Positions 12,801 through 26,500 of a DNA stretch of 64,000 bases are shown piece after piece (positions within the stretch are counted from its first letter, which is position 1; each line of letters opens with the position of its first letter). The stretch lies in assembly GCA_947650365.1 (NCBI GenBank), contig OX393549.1:91110111-91174110 (forward strand), written 5' to 3'. The notes below the pieces were generated by a model. That model was not told the origin of the DNA, did no database searches, and worked only from the letters and a program-made list of their open reading frames with translations. The position numbers and the translations under genes were made by a program. This stretch comes from Chamaelirium japonicum. Taxonomy: Eukaryota; Streptophyta; Magnoliopsida; Liliales; Melanthiaceae.

Positions 12801-15800
12801 GGCATCGAGCTTGATTTGAAGTTGACGTGAAATTTTTGTTTTGATGCTGTCACCTCTTTGCCTTTGTGCACCGTCTGGCTGGAGGATGTCATTGGTTTTG
12901 CAAGTGGAGAGATTTTGTCCCTCACAGCTGCTTTGACTTTCTGGGCTCGTGGAGCTTTTGCTGGAGGAACTTCTGCAACGAGGTCTTCGGCCTGGTGGCA
13001 CTTGACGTCAGCAAGGTGTGCTTTGGCCTCATTACACGGCTTATCTTTGGCGACAGTGCTTCTCTCCATGCTTTTGATATTGGAGCAGCCTTCTTTATCG
13101 TCTCCCTGGAGCACTTGATGAACTTCCATCATGCAGCAGGAAACCTTGAAGTTTTGATCAGCTTCGAGGAAGCGATTGGGAAAGAACTCCTGGAGTGTCA
13201 CCAGCTCTGGGTATGTTAGCTGGAGAAGATTTTCCGGACTTGCTGGAGGTACTTTGGACGTCTTCCTTTCTGGAGCTTCATTCTTTTCCTTGAAGGTCTT
13301 TCTTTCGGGGAGTTTTCTTGTCGCCTGATCTTGCTCGTGGTTGGCCAGATGTGCTATCCTGTAGCTTGATCGTCGTGGCCTTCTCCTTCGAGGTACTATA
13401 GCCCATGAATTTTCATTAGCTAGATCTTCCTCACCAAGGTGAAGAATTGATGCTGCGACCGAATCTCTTCTTTGATCGGAAGGACTTGCTCTTCTGGAGG
13501 CTTTACCGATTCATCTTCTGATCCCCAGTCGATTAGCTTGATTTCTTCCATTGGGATTGAAGGAGGCTTGGAGTAAAAGACGTAGAAGTCGAACTTACCT
13601 GACGGTTGGCCTAGCAGGTCGACTTCGGGGTCTCTTTGCTCGTTTCTTGCTTTGAGCACATGCTGGGACGTAGCTTCGTTTGGAAGAGGGAGCGTTTGCA
13701 CGAGAGGCGGTTGCCCCCAAGGCAGTGAGGATGTGGCCCTGGGCACTGCAGGAGCATACCGTCGTCGTCTTCTTGGAGATGGTTTTGCCATCGATCTTTG
13801 CTAGACGATGCGCAGCCTTACTGAAGTGCGTTGTAGAGCAGTCAGCGCTGGCGGGAAGGAGTCGAAGGTGATTGACGTCATATTTGACTCGACGACGTCA
13901 CCAGAGTTGATCTCGATCATCCCTTGCTTGGCGAGTGTCATGATCTTATCTTTGAAGATAAAGCACTTCTCGATGGGATAACTGACTATCCGGTGGTACT
14001 TGCAGAAGAGCGGATCGTTGACTCGATGTGCTTGTTCCGGCCTTTTTGGTGGCGGAAGCTCGATCATCTTTTCTTGTATCAACTGATCGAACATGGGTCT
14101 GGGAAGGGATACTCCTTAGCTTCAAGCTTCTCGAGTCATCCTTGGTGGTCGTTGAGGCTGAGGAGGTGGTATGGCGACTCCTTTGCCTTTGTTCGGCTTG
14201 CCACTGATCTTGAATGGTTTGAAAGTCGAAGCGAGGTTGGTGACGTTGACTTGCTTTGATGCCGCCGATTCGTCCTCCTCTTCCACCTTCAGGAAGGCTT
14301 TGGCCTTTGAGTCCCCGCAATTTGCTAAGCTGAGCTCCATGTCGTGAGCCCAAGTCGCCAGTTCTTCGAATGACCGAGGCTTGATCCTTTAAGGATGTAG
14401 AGCAAGCCCCAGTGCATGCCTTGGGTGCACAACTCGATGGACGAGTCTTCAGACAAGCGATTTAGCGAGTTTAGCGCCAGGTTCCTCCAACGATCGATGT
14501 AGTCGATCACCGGCTCATCCTTCCTTTGCTTGGTGGCAGTAAGCTCGGTCATGCTGACGATGCGCCGAGTGCTGTAGAAGCGGTTAAGGAACTTCCTCTC
14601 CATTTGATCCCAGCTGTCGATGGATCCTGGAGGAAGATCAACATACCAGTCGAAAGCATTACCTTTGAGGGTGCGAACGAACTGCTTTACCATCTCATCG
14701 CCGTATGTGCCGACGTTGTTGCAAGTTTCGATGAAGTGGGCAATGTGTTGCCTTGGATTGCCCTTCTCGTCGAAGTGCTGGAATTTTGGCGGCTGGAATC
14801 CGGTGGGAAATCGCAACTGTTGGATCCTTATAGTGTAAGGCTTTGAGTATGCTGCCGTGATCGGAGGAAGACTACCGCCGTGGGAACGCATCATGTCGGC
14901 CACCAACGCTTGTATTTGCTGAGCATTCATCGTTGCTACCATCGAAGGTTGCGCGGCCACCGATACTGGCACGGGAGCCGAGGAGAGTGCGGTAGTAGTC
15001 GCTAGAATTGCCGGAACAACTTCTACAGGAGCAGGAGTTGGAGACGGAGCTGGAACAGCTACTGGAGAAGCAGGAGATTGGCTGAATGTCGTAGCATCCC
15101 TCGCACTTAGCCTTTGAAGCAAGGTGTTGATGTGACGGTCCTTCTCCATTAGTCGAGTGATTTGCGCCATGTGTTCACCCATTTGCATGACTTGGAGCTG
15201 AAGAGCGGACGGAGGATGATGACGCAGGATGTCTCAATGTTGCATGCCTGCATTGTCGCTGTCCTCGTCGGAGACGTAGTTGCGCCGACTTGCTTCTGTT
15301 TGATGACGGACGTTTGCCCCCTGCAAGGGAGGTGCAAGGCCCGCTGGAGAACCCGAACGGGTTCGGGGTTGGGGCTGGACGTCCCCAAATTTCTGGACTT
15401 GAATTCCAGGATCGAGGCTTGTTTCTTCATGCACCAAGGCCTCATTGACGCTTTGGCGAGCATCTTCGGCAGCAGTTTCTGACGTGAAAAAGTCCACAAG
15501 AGTTTGAGTACGCCGAGTGTAGACGCGTACTATCAGGGGAATGTCATCCTTCGGGTTTTCTGGATCGCCATGTTGAGCAATGGAGACTCGGAGATAGGTG
15601 AAAGGCTTGTTGGAGCAAACGTATCATCGTTCGTCCCGGCCATAGCGAACTTGCAGCGACTCCTTCAGACGTACGGATGAAAGGGGAGGAGGTCCCACCG
15701 GGCGTGCCAGAAATCTGTATGCGCAGAAAAAGATTCGGGTCGTCTTTCTTGCAAACACACGAAGATTACAGATGCCGAGACCCCGGGGCTCGGGTGTGAC

Positions 15801-18800
15801 GAGTCCGGGTGCGGCGAATATTTGATCAGGAGATTGTGGAAGAGATCCTCTGGAGGGTCCCTTTGATCCGCATCTCCACGTGGTATTTGTGCGAGAGCTC
15901 TGAAGGGGTTGCCCAAGACAGAGGTCTTTACAGGGTAAGGGTTTCTTAAGAGGCTAAGGAGTATCGGCCGTTGATTTTGTCCTGTCCGTGCTTCGCGCTC
16001 TCTCGACTAGGAAGGTTTTGGGCTTCGTTCCTCGGTCTTCGTGTCTTCCTCGATCCTTGCTAGACCTCGGCGTCCTTGATCGTCGGTTCGCAGCATCGAT
16101 CGTGCTTTTGGCATCGGCTTTGGCTTTAGCTTTCAGCTTTGGCATTGCTTTGGCGTGGCTCTGGCATTTGCTTTGCTTCGGCGCTTGCGCTTGAACGTAG
16201 GCGGGTAGAGGCTTGCGATGCTTTAGTTCTTCCGGACTTCGCGTCGTATCGGCTAGAACGTGCAGTGCTTTGCTCGTGACCGTCGTAGTTGCTTGGCTTT
16301 GGCACGTGCGTTGCTTTTGCGCGGGCTTTACCAATGCTTTTACTTTGGCTTCTTGCGTTGGCTTTGGCTTTAGCTTTGACTCGATCTTCTTCTCGAACGG
16401 CGATGGCTACTTCTTCAAGGCTTCTTTATTCTTCTGGCTTCCTCGACGGTTGTGGCGTCGGCTTGGCTTCTCTTCTTCTCCGAACTTCTTTGGCGTGATC
16501 GGAGTTGAAGATTTCTTTTGAAGATGGCGGGGGTAGCACCGATCTTCGTGCGACGGTTGTAGCGTCGGCTTTTGTTGATGAAGACGGCGGGGGTAGCACC
16601 GATCTCCGTGCGACGGTTATAGCACCGGCTTTTGTTGATGAAGACGGCAGGGGTAGCACTGATCTCCGTGCGACGGTTGTAGCGTCGGCTTTTGTTGATG
16701 AAGACGGCAGAGGTAGCACCGATCTCCGTGCGACGGTTGTAGCGTCGGCTTTTGTTGATGAAGACGGCAGAGGTAGCACCGGCTTCAGGTCTTCTTCTCC
16801 AAGCTTTCTTCTTCGTACGAGGAGTCGACGCCTTTGTTGAAGACGACGGGTGTTGTCGGCTTCGATCTTCTTCTCCGGCCTTTCCTTATGGCGTCTTCGG
16901 AGTTGATGAAGATCGTTGGAGAAGTCGGGGTGACGACGACTCCGGGTCTTCTCCGGGCTTTCTTCTTCGTGTAAGGAGTCGAAGGTTGATCTTCGAGTGC
17001 AAGGTCTTCACGTTGATGAGGACTTGATGGGCTAAGTGTTCCCGTAGGACGCGCTTGCCGTGCCTCGTGAAGCCTTCGGTCTTCAAGCATTGGAGCTCCT
17101 TTTTGCCGAGCCCTTTCCTCTTCAGCTTTTCGGACCTTTGATGCCTTCCCCCACCCCTTCTATTTATAGGCAAAGGGGGGAGGTTGGGAGAGATATGGCT
17201 GAAATCTTTTTGTTTCATCCAATATCTCCTCCCATAACCATCAAGATGTGGTTACCTTATTTGGGGGAACCAACCTTGATTTGTTTCCCTATTTTGTGGG
17301 GACGGTTATGGGAATGACGTGACTTGATCTTTGAAGATTGAGTTGTCATCTTTGCACTTTCGGATTACATGGCGACACGACGTCATCTTGTCCGTCGGAT
17401 CGAGGGATCGTCGTAGATCTACGGTTGTGTAGACGTCCACGCCACCTCCCCCCGCATCGAGGCGGTTAGGGTTTTTTTTTTTTCTTTTCTTCCCTTCATG
17501 ACCGGCCACACCTCCCCATGGGGAGGGGGCACGGTTTTCAAGAAGAGGGGGGCCGGTGGGCCCACTTTTTGGGTTCGGGTAGTGGGTCCGGTGGGACCCG
17601 TTCGCTTTGAGTCAGGTCCTTTTTATGTATGGGCCATTGTGCGCGAACTGAGTTCGCATGCGGGCCGTTGTGTGCGGGCCGGGTTTCGCATGCGGGCCGT
17701 TGTGTGTGGGCCAAGTTCGCAGGTGGGCCGTTGTGTGCGGGCCGATTTCGCATGCGGGCCGTTGTGTGTGGGCAAGGTTTCGCATGCGGGCCATTGTGTA
17801 TGGGCCCGGTTTCGCATGCAGGCCGTTGTGTGTGGGCCAGGTTTCGTATGCGGGCCGTTGTGTGTGGGTCAGGTTTCGCATGCGGGCCGTTGTGTGTGGG
17901 CCAGGTTTCGCATGCGAGTCGGGTCCAATCCATGGGCAAATTTCGGTGCCCACAGACTACTACAGTAGTCCAAGGGAAAAAACTGAGTAGTAACCTCAGT
18001 TATTAGGGAATTCTTGTATACACTATATAAAGGAGCATGTGGCCACTATATTTGACCAATCCAATCCTGATTTCTCTGATTTACTGCTTCTTTTGTTTTA
18101 ATTGCCTTGATGAGATGTCTCGGTTCCTTGGTACAATGCCTTGAAAACATTAAGGTGCAATACCTTCATTCTCACAAGCAGTGAGACTCTTTTTCTACTG
18201 TTTTTGTTTCTTTCATAGATGTTGTAATTTTATTAAGTTCTGCATGTATCCTCAAAGTCTACATCAATATTAATTCATGATGCATAGATCTATGCTTATT
18301 ATCATCTAGATCCATCAGTAAAGCTCAAATCTAGGGCAAAGCCTCTAATAAGTCTTCAAAGACCAAGATTTTTTGCTACAGATTTTTTCAGATCCAGCAA
18401 ACACATACTTCAAGAAATCCTTCACAAATCCTGGTCGGATTAACCCTTTTAGATTCCCATCCTCCATGAAAGTAGGTTTCTTTTAGTTGACTTTTTAACC
18501 AAACATATTTTGGGTCTGAAATTATCCATAGTCTCACCCAAATTCCCAAATTTACTAGTCTTTTTTCTTCTGCAGCACATATATTAGAGCAAGTGCATGC
18601 ACATGCAGTCTATACATGTGCATATAAGCATGCAGAAGTTCAAAGATGTGGATACTCAGGAATCATATTTTCGAAACCTTTTTTTCAGTAGCACTTGTAC
18701 AGTTGTACATTCCCGAACGAAAACTTTGCACATGGTTAGCATTAGATTTTGAAATGCAACATCCATTGTTTTAGGACTCTCTAGCCTCTACAAAATCAGA

Positions 18801-21800
18801 TGAATCACATTATACAAATGGAATTTACCTAAAAAATGAGCTGCTTCATGTCTAACAATCCTGTCTTGATAATCAGGGAAAAATGAAGAAAATCCACCAA
18901 TTGCAGCCTGAAGAAGACTGGCAATAAAAAGCATGTATAAGATAATTTATCATCTGCATAGACTCTTTTGTATTCTTGCTAACAAACAGTAAGGAATTTA
19001 TACGTTAAAATGAACTTCTAGCATAAATAAACAATGCATTAGACTTAATCAGGCAGTTGAAACATCTTATTTGACAATATCTCTCCATTTATTAAAATAT
19101 ATATATATTTTTTAAGACTTTTGACATTATCTCTCCAATTATTGGTAACAGTAGGTTGAATATTTTGATCACATAATTTTCCCTATAGAAAATTGCATAC
19201 ACAAACATCGGGCAATCACAAAGATCAGTGAAAAATTTACCCAGGAGAAATGCTCCCCACTGCCAAAACTATTAATGAAATGCTTCCAAGTAAGTAGGGC
19301 ACAAAGAATCCCCAATCCTACAAATTCAACTGGTTAGCAGAGCATACTAATCTAAACTTCAAATTAAACTATAAAAGTTGAGAGCTAATATTAGAAAGGA
19401 TAACCAGAGTTGATCTTCGTAAAACCGAAGGTCCAACATGATGATTTACATTGGCACCTAGATGAGTAACAATCAACCTTGTGGATTTATTATGATGCTA
19501 GTGCCAGTTAAATATGTACCCAGAAAAATAAACACGCCTCATGATAGTGCATTGATGCTTAAAACAAGAATAAAGGAAACATCATGACCTGATACTTCAC
19601 TAACTAGCTTTCCAACATTTGTATCCAGCATGATAATTTCTGAATAATATGGAAGCCTTCTTAAGTGTATATCAAACAACATTCCACAAATAACAGATTG
19701 ATTTCTTACCTACTTTTTGACAACTTACAAAAAGGAGATGGTTGTTCAGCAAAGTAATAAATGATGTATAGTTTTGCAAATCTAAACTGAGATGCTCTCA
19801 AGCATAAAAGCACTTAATTTGTTTAGAGAGTCTCAGACAAGTACCCCAGGAAGCTGCCCAGCAAAAACACCAAGAAACCCTGTGGTTCCAACTACAGTAA
19901 AAAGGAAAGCTGCCTGCATGACCAAGATTTCAGATTTATTAACAAAATTTGAAGCCAGTCAAAAAAAAAAAAGAGAGAGAAAGAACTTAAACGGCTCATC
20001 GTGGTTCAGAGAGATGGCTAATTCCACATGGTTTTAGATAAGATTGAGTCACTGAATTCATATAGGTAATAGGATGATTTCCAAGAACTAGCAATACATT
20101 TAATCATATAGCAATTGCGAAGCTGTTTGTGCATTACACATCCTTTGTGGATAACTTCTCATGCACCGAGACGAGATCTAAAACTTGGATCATGCAGATA
20201 TTGCTTGTATTAATGTAAGTACAACTCATATAATTACACATCGATCTATTTAAGTATGAAAACATTTTTTTTTAATTTGAAAGCATTTTTTTCTACTTAA
20301 AACAATCGTGCGAGCCTGCGAGGTCAAAGGTTTTGATATTCTCCACCTTACCTTCCACACATAAAATTTTGACCATTTATCATTCTTTCTCATTTTGTTT
20401 AGGTGTGCAACAGGTAAAGGACATCATTTATCATTCCAAACCTGAAAAGGGGTCTCTACCTGCACAAATTCTTGCTAATCCCGCATATATTCACCGATAT
20501 TGCAAACTTACAAAATGGAATAACAGCATGGAAAAGGATGCCATTTAATCATGAAACCTACATCATTCCTGACACTTGGAATTGCAAGGTTTTCTGCATT
20601 TTTAATTCCAAGAGTAGCCAGCTCCCGCAGGGATGTCTGCATTCAATTTCAGAACTAGTTTTCAGTGACCCTAACATAAACCTAAAACGTAAAGTGTTTA
20701 TGAACAGACAAACATCTGCAATTGATGTACATTTATATTTGTGAATGAAGATGTGCTTAGCATTTGAGTAGCACTTGCCCAGAACTTCACTGTAATGAAG
20801 GACTGACCATACGGCGTGAGACAGATGGTTGAGAACTCCATCTCCTGGCCCAACCAACTTTGCTGAGCATATCAAGTGCCTCTTTAACAGCATCACTATC
20901 GTTCTGCAACAAATGTCATCATCACAGTTCTTGTTTAGCTGCAAATACTTTAGCAGTTGATGGATACTACAGATTCTCATCAATATAAAGCTTTCTGAAT
21001 ACTCACACCATACTAGTTCAACGTCTTATAGAGATTGCAGAACAGAAGTTAGAAGCATGTAGTGGGAAAGGGAACCACAGCTTTTCGGAGTATTCATAGG
21101 ATCCCTATGTGGAAGCAGCTTAGCAAGTAGTAAATACTTAAATCCATCTAACCTTTATTTATGCTTCGATGTTAATGACCATAACCATCAAGCCTTGTTC
21201 CATCTATTTGGGACCAGCTTCGAACCCATCTACGTTGTTTGCCACTTTGCCCCATGTAAGGGTCAGTGAGTGACATTGAAGGTCATGGACCATGTAGATC
21301 TTTGATTCACGGGCTGGTGCTAAGTCTAGCCGAAAGCAAAAATAGCTCTCTTATTGTGATTTTTTTCTTTTAGTTCACAACTCCTATCTGTTTCTGAGGG
21401 TTTTTTTAATCTTAACAATCTCATTTCCCCTTTCTTTCATTAATCATGATTACACGAAGAACTTCTAAGTTCATGTTCCAGGAATCCAATCGGTGCCCTC
21501 TTCCCTCATAAAAGCAATTCCTATAGCCAAAAATAAGCAAGGATTGAGATTTTGATTTCGTGTGTCGTTTCAGTCCTGACCAAAACCGAATTTTCAACCA
21601 AAATTTTGGAATTTCAACCGAAATGTGGAAAAAAAATCAAAATGGTAAAAAAAGAGACCGAATTTGCATTTTTTAAAAAAATTAATTTAAGCCTTTTATA
21701 GTTGTACATACATATTTACGTGAATGGCTTGAAGAAAACACACACCAAACACATAGTAGGCTTGCATGGACCATGATAGCCAATGTGGAATACCAATAAA

Positions 21801-23451
21801 CTGAAAAGAAAAAGCTCTTGATGATCACCATATATTTACATAAATTTACATAAACTCGAAATCCATTCGAAAGATTCCCTTGGTTTTCGATCCCACGTGA
21901 TTTCGAAGGGAATCTCACCGAAAGTCACCGAAAGAGCCGAGAATGTCTTATTTCGAGAGCCCCACAGCATCTAGCCGAAATTTCGTCGAAATCTCAACTT
22001 TTGATCGAAATTTCGCCAATTTCGGCTGAAATTCGCCAAAAACCACCGAAATGCTCCGAAGTCACCCAAAATCCATACTTTCAGGGTTTCGCATGGATGT
22101 TTCGTTTCGATAGCCGCCGAAACTGAAATTTTAGCATTTCGACCGAAATTTCAATCCATGAAAATAAGTAAGAGCGTTAACTACTCAAAATGATATCCAT
22201 TTTCCAACGTTCTTGGTTTCCAATACTAACAACATTTGACATGCTCATCAACTCAGTCTCACTTTCGTAAAACAAGGTGAAGAATTTAGGAAGTTTTGTT
22301 AGAAAACTGTTAAACCGGATTCGGTAATAAATTTATTAGGGAAGTCTTAGTCACTAGAGGATACATTAGTTCAGAGTTTGAGTCTTATTCATAGGATCCC
22401 TATGTGGAAGCATCCTAGCAAGTAGCAAATGCTTAAATCCATCTATCTTTTATTTATGCTTCAATGTTAATGACCATAACCATCAAGACTTGTTCCATGA
22501 TTCTATCTTATTTGGGACCTATTCATGGGCTGGTGCTAAGTCTAGCTGAAAGCCAAAAAAACTCTATTCTTGTTATTTCTTCTTTTAGTTCACGACTCCT
22601 ATATGTTCCTGAGGTTTTTGTTCATCTTAACAACCAATTTTTCCTCTTTTCATTAATTCATGATTCCATAAGGGAGTTCTAACTTCTAAGTTCATGTTCC
22701 AGCCGGTGCCCTCTTCCTCATAAAGCAACTCCTATAGCCTAAAATAAGTAAAAGCTTTTACTACTCAAAATGCTTTTCATTTTTCAACGTTCTTTATTTA
22801 CAATACTAACAACATTTGACATGCTCATCAACTCTATCACACTATTGGAAAACATGCCAAAGTATTCAGACAGTTTTGTCAGAAAACTGTTAAACTGCAC
22901 TTCGGTATATAACTTTATTAGGGGAACTCTTAGTCACTTTAGGATACATTAGTTAGAAGTTTAAGTTTATGATCTGTTGAGCAAATAGTCCCAAATTGCT
23001 TAGGGGTGGGGGTTTCATGTCTTCATATACCCGTTGCCCCCTCCCCCTCACAACCGGTTTTGAGGGGGCACGGGAATAGTGCTTGGTATCAGAGCAGGTC
23101 CCACTCCGTCTCCCCTCGTGTGGCCCCGTCGCATCCTCTTTCTCCCTGCTGAGTGCTAACGCCTCTCCCTGCGTGCGGGTAAATCCCTGTTGAAACACGT
23201 TTTGCGTGTGGACGAGTGTTGAGCATTTCCTTTCTATAATATTTTCTCTCTACAACATTTCCTCTACATTATTTTTTCTCGACAATATTCTCTCCATAAT
23301 ATCTCACCAATGTATTTTCCTTCTAGAATGTTCTCTCTATAATAATTTTCTCTCTCTACAATATATTTTCTATATAACATATTCTCAGTACTAGTGCATG
23401 CCCGTGCCGATTGGCACGAAGCGGGAGCCTTCAGCGCGACCCCCCCCCCCC

Positions 23452-23523
<72 letters not shown>

Positions 23524-26500
23524 AGGTTAAACTGAGTTGAAGGGGGCAAATGTAGTTTTAAAAGTATAGAGGGGTTAAGTGATTTTAGGCTAAACTTCAG
23601 GGGGTTAAGCACAAATGATGCATACTAACTAATAAAGGCTAAACTTCATTTGGGACCCTGCAATGTCACCGCTCAGCTTGTTGAAACCCATGCACAGTGC
23701 GGCAGCCAAGGTGGCCACAGTGGCCAATACCCTTAGCAGCAGATGGGTTTTGAAGTAGTCCGCGTAACGGGCACCGGCAAACCCTTGGCTATCCATCTCA
23801 AAAAACCACTGTAAAAAAAAGCCCGATACCAGAAAGCCCTTACTGTCATCTGTCGGTAATAGTGAAGAGGGGACATTGGCAGTCACTACTCAGCCGACGA
23901 CGACGTCGGGCAACGCTCCGCCAGAGATGCCACTTATGCATAAGTTGACAAAAGAGATATTGTGCTAACATTTCAAACTTTTAGGATGCGATTTGGAATA
24001 AAATAAACTACAGGGGGGTTAGGTGTTTTTTTAGCTAACTTGAGGGGAGCAAAGTGTTAGGGGCCACTAAGCCCATGTTCTGAGGCCTACTGCCCCATGT
24101 CTCTTGAATTGCAATGGGCCCCGCGGGGTTAGCGTACACAGGATGTGTTGAAAATTTTCCCCCATTTGAGAAAGAGAGAGGGGCATGAGCCTCATGAGTC
24201 TCTCTCTTTCTTTCTCTCTCTCTCTCGATCCATGGATTGCTGCCGGTGGGGTGGGGCGGCTCCGGCATGAGTCTCAGCTCCAGTGCCTCCTGCCGGCTCT
24301 TGCTCTCGTCGGATCTGTGGAAGAGATTCGGCGAGATCTAGAGAGATCCAGCGAGATCTCTCTTCGCCCCATGGTGCAGTCAAGTAAGTGTTGGATGTGT
24401 GTTTGAAAACCACACAACAACCAAATGTCTAGTACCATATCGGTAAGGGGAGAAATCCTCTACCGCTTTATAAGGGATTGCCCACTTCCCCCAACTAGTC
24501 ATCACACTAGAGGAGGGGCTCCACTAGCTCACACACGTGCGCGCGTGCGTGCCGTGCTGAGCCGAGCCGGGCCGGGCTTGGGCTTGGGCTTGGGCTGGGC
24601 GGCGCGTGTGTGTGCGCCCACGGACCCGGACACGATAGCACCTCCGAAATGGGCTGGTCCGCACCTGCCATATTTTTGTTTTTGCTTTTAAGTCCGCCAC
24701 CATTTATGAAATTTCTTTTGGGCTACTAGTCGTTGCTGCATGCGACCTGTTGCTGCATGCTAGCCGTTACAAGGCTGCACTCTGCGAGTTGTAACGTGCG
24801 AGGTTAATGGGCTTAATCGCAGTCCATTAACCGCTCCCCTCTGTCAGCCTCCCATTAACAACCCGAGGCCTATATAAGGCCCGGTGCAGCCATGGGATGA
24901 GAACACTCCGAAAATCGGAATTACTCTCTGCCTCTCCCTCTCCCATCTCTCAAGCTCGTGGTGTAGTGCTGCCCTTTTGCTCCGAGGAGACTCCCTCTTT
25001 CGGATCAAACCTCTGCTGCGGTGCTGCGTCCCTGCTTCGAGAAGATCGTCGTCGAGTCGCTGGGTTCCTGCAAGTTGTACGAGGTTCGCAAAGCCTTCTT
25101 GGAGTCGTGCCGACGAGAAGGAGGTCGCCTGACAGGGGTCGTCGTATCTCCGAGAATCATTGCCACGAGACCCGCACGAGGGGGGCAATAAGTTCCTTGG
25201 GACAGTGCCTAGCACGCTTTGACCACAGGCCAGAGTTTCTAACTCTTCCTTTGTCCTAACATTAGATCTAAATTAATCGACTTGAATCTAATAGAGAAAT
25301 CTAAATAATTAGAGATAATTTAGATAGATTATTTCTTTCTTTTAGAAAAGTTCAGCAAGATGAATGACGGTTCCATAGAACCCGCTCTGCCTTGGCAAAC
25401 AATTTCTAAAAGAATATTGTGACTTGCTTGTCTTTGCTTGCGTGAAAATAATATTTGCTAAATAATCAATTATTTAATATAAAGGATTTGATTAAGCTCC
25501 TAAATTTGCTAGTATAGAACGATTAGAATTTTCCAACATTCCAAGAAACTTATTGAATATTTAATCGTTCATCATAGCTAAAAGGAATATTTATCATTTC
25601 CACCTGTACTCACTAAAATAAATTGTTAGCTTTATTACGTTTGTTATCGTAGCTTGCTCATTAGTCTTTAAAAGTTGCGCGGTAGTTATTACTTTTAAAA
25701 TTATTTTCTACAAAAGTTAATTAGAAGCATAGATTATAGAAAAGACTTTAAGTCGTCATTGGAATATTCCACTGCCTACGGTGTCTAGAAAGGCTTGACA
25801 AACCGGCATTAAATTGCCCAATGTAGCTTGGTATTTGAGCGAGCCTAGTGCTCCACCTCCTACCTGGAGCCCATCAGGCCGTTAGGATTTGGAAGTTTCA
25901 TTTGAACTTCTAAAAGTCAAATCTATATAAGTGTGATTTAAAATTGACAAAACTTATTTTTCAATCCTCAGATTTCAACTCTTTACTTTGGTCCAAAATG
26001 GCCTCACCAAACCGTGAAACCCTTAGTGCCAAACCCGAGAAGTTTGACGGATCTAACTTCAAGAAGTTGTAAAACCAGATGCGATTCTGGCTAACCACAC
26101 TTGGGTTACTGTCAGCCATAGGTGAAACCGCACCAGAAGTATCCAGTGGGTCTAGCCAAACTCGTCGTACTCGAGCCTCCACTTCTCAACCTGAACCTGA
26201 ATCAACTTCTGGCATTCCGACTAGGACCCCAGAAGAAATTAACTACCATGGCCTTCATAGGATCCTAGGGGCATTATCTGATAAACTCTATGATATCTAC
26301 TATACCATTCAAAACCCTAAGGACCTATGGGATACCCTAGAGCTTAAGTATGGCCTAGATGATGCTGGAGTAAAACGCTTCAAAGCGTCAGACTTCAACA
26401 GCTTCAAAATGGTTGACTCCAAACCCATGAATGATCAGATTCATGAGTTTGAGAACCTAGTCCAACATCTGAAGACTAATGGTTCCACCCTTGATGAAAC

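Larger units (their letters stand above)
4959..17954 (-). mobile_element. Non-autonomous gypsy-type LTR retrotransposon (TR-GAG-like)
   Basis: Two LTRs (4959-7103 and 15716-17954) enclose an 8.6 kb interior, with target duplication GACTA at 4954-4958 and 17955-17959. The primer site and the TATA boxes place it on the minus strand, the same strand as the host gene. Gag is recognisable at about 13.4-15.5 kb on the minus strand. I found no reverse transcriptase, RNase H or integrase motifs, so it would need proteins from elsewhere. The region next to the 3' LTR (7.1-11.3 kb) has coding-like sequence on the opposite strand. A hAT MITE interrupts the interior at 11315-12130. Confidence 0.9.

Noticed and set aside
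18911..18917. Nearer acceptor cttcag for host exon 6
   Set aside because: Using it would put the exon out of frame with exon 5; ttgccag at 18918 keeps GG/T CTT and the conserved reading.
23391..23612. Minus-strand frame of 73 codons with a Leu/Ser run
   Set aside because: It is the translation of the (GA)n microsatellite.
24844..25259. Open frames repeated at 36706-37151
   Set aside because: They are inside the copia LTRs, on both strands, with no known domain.
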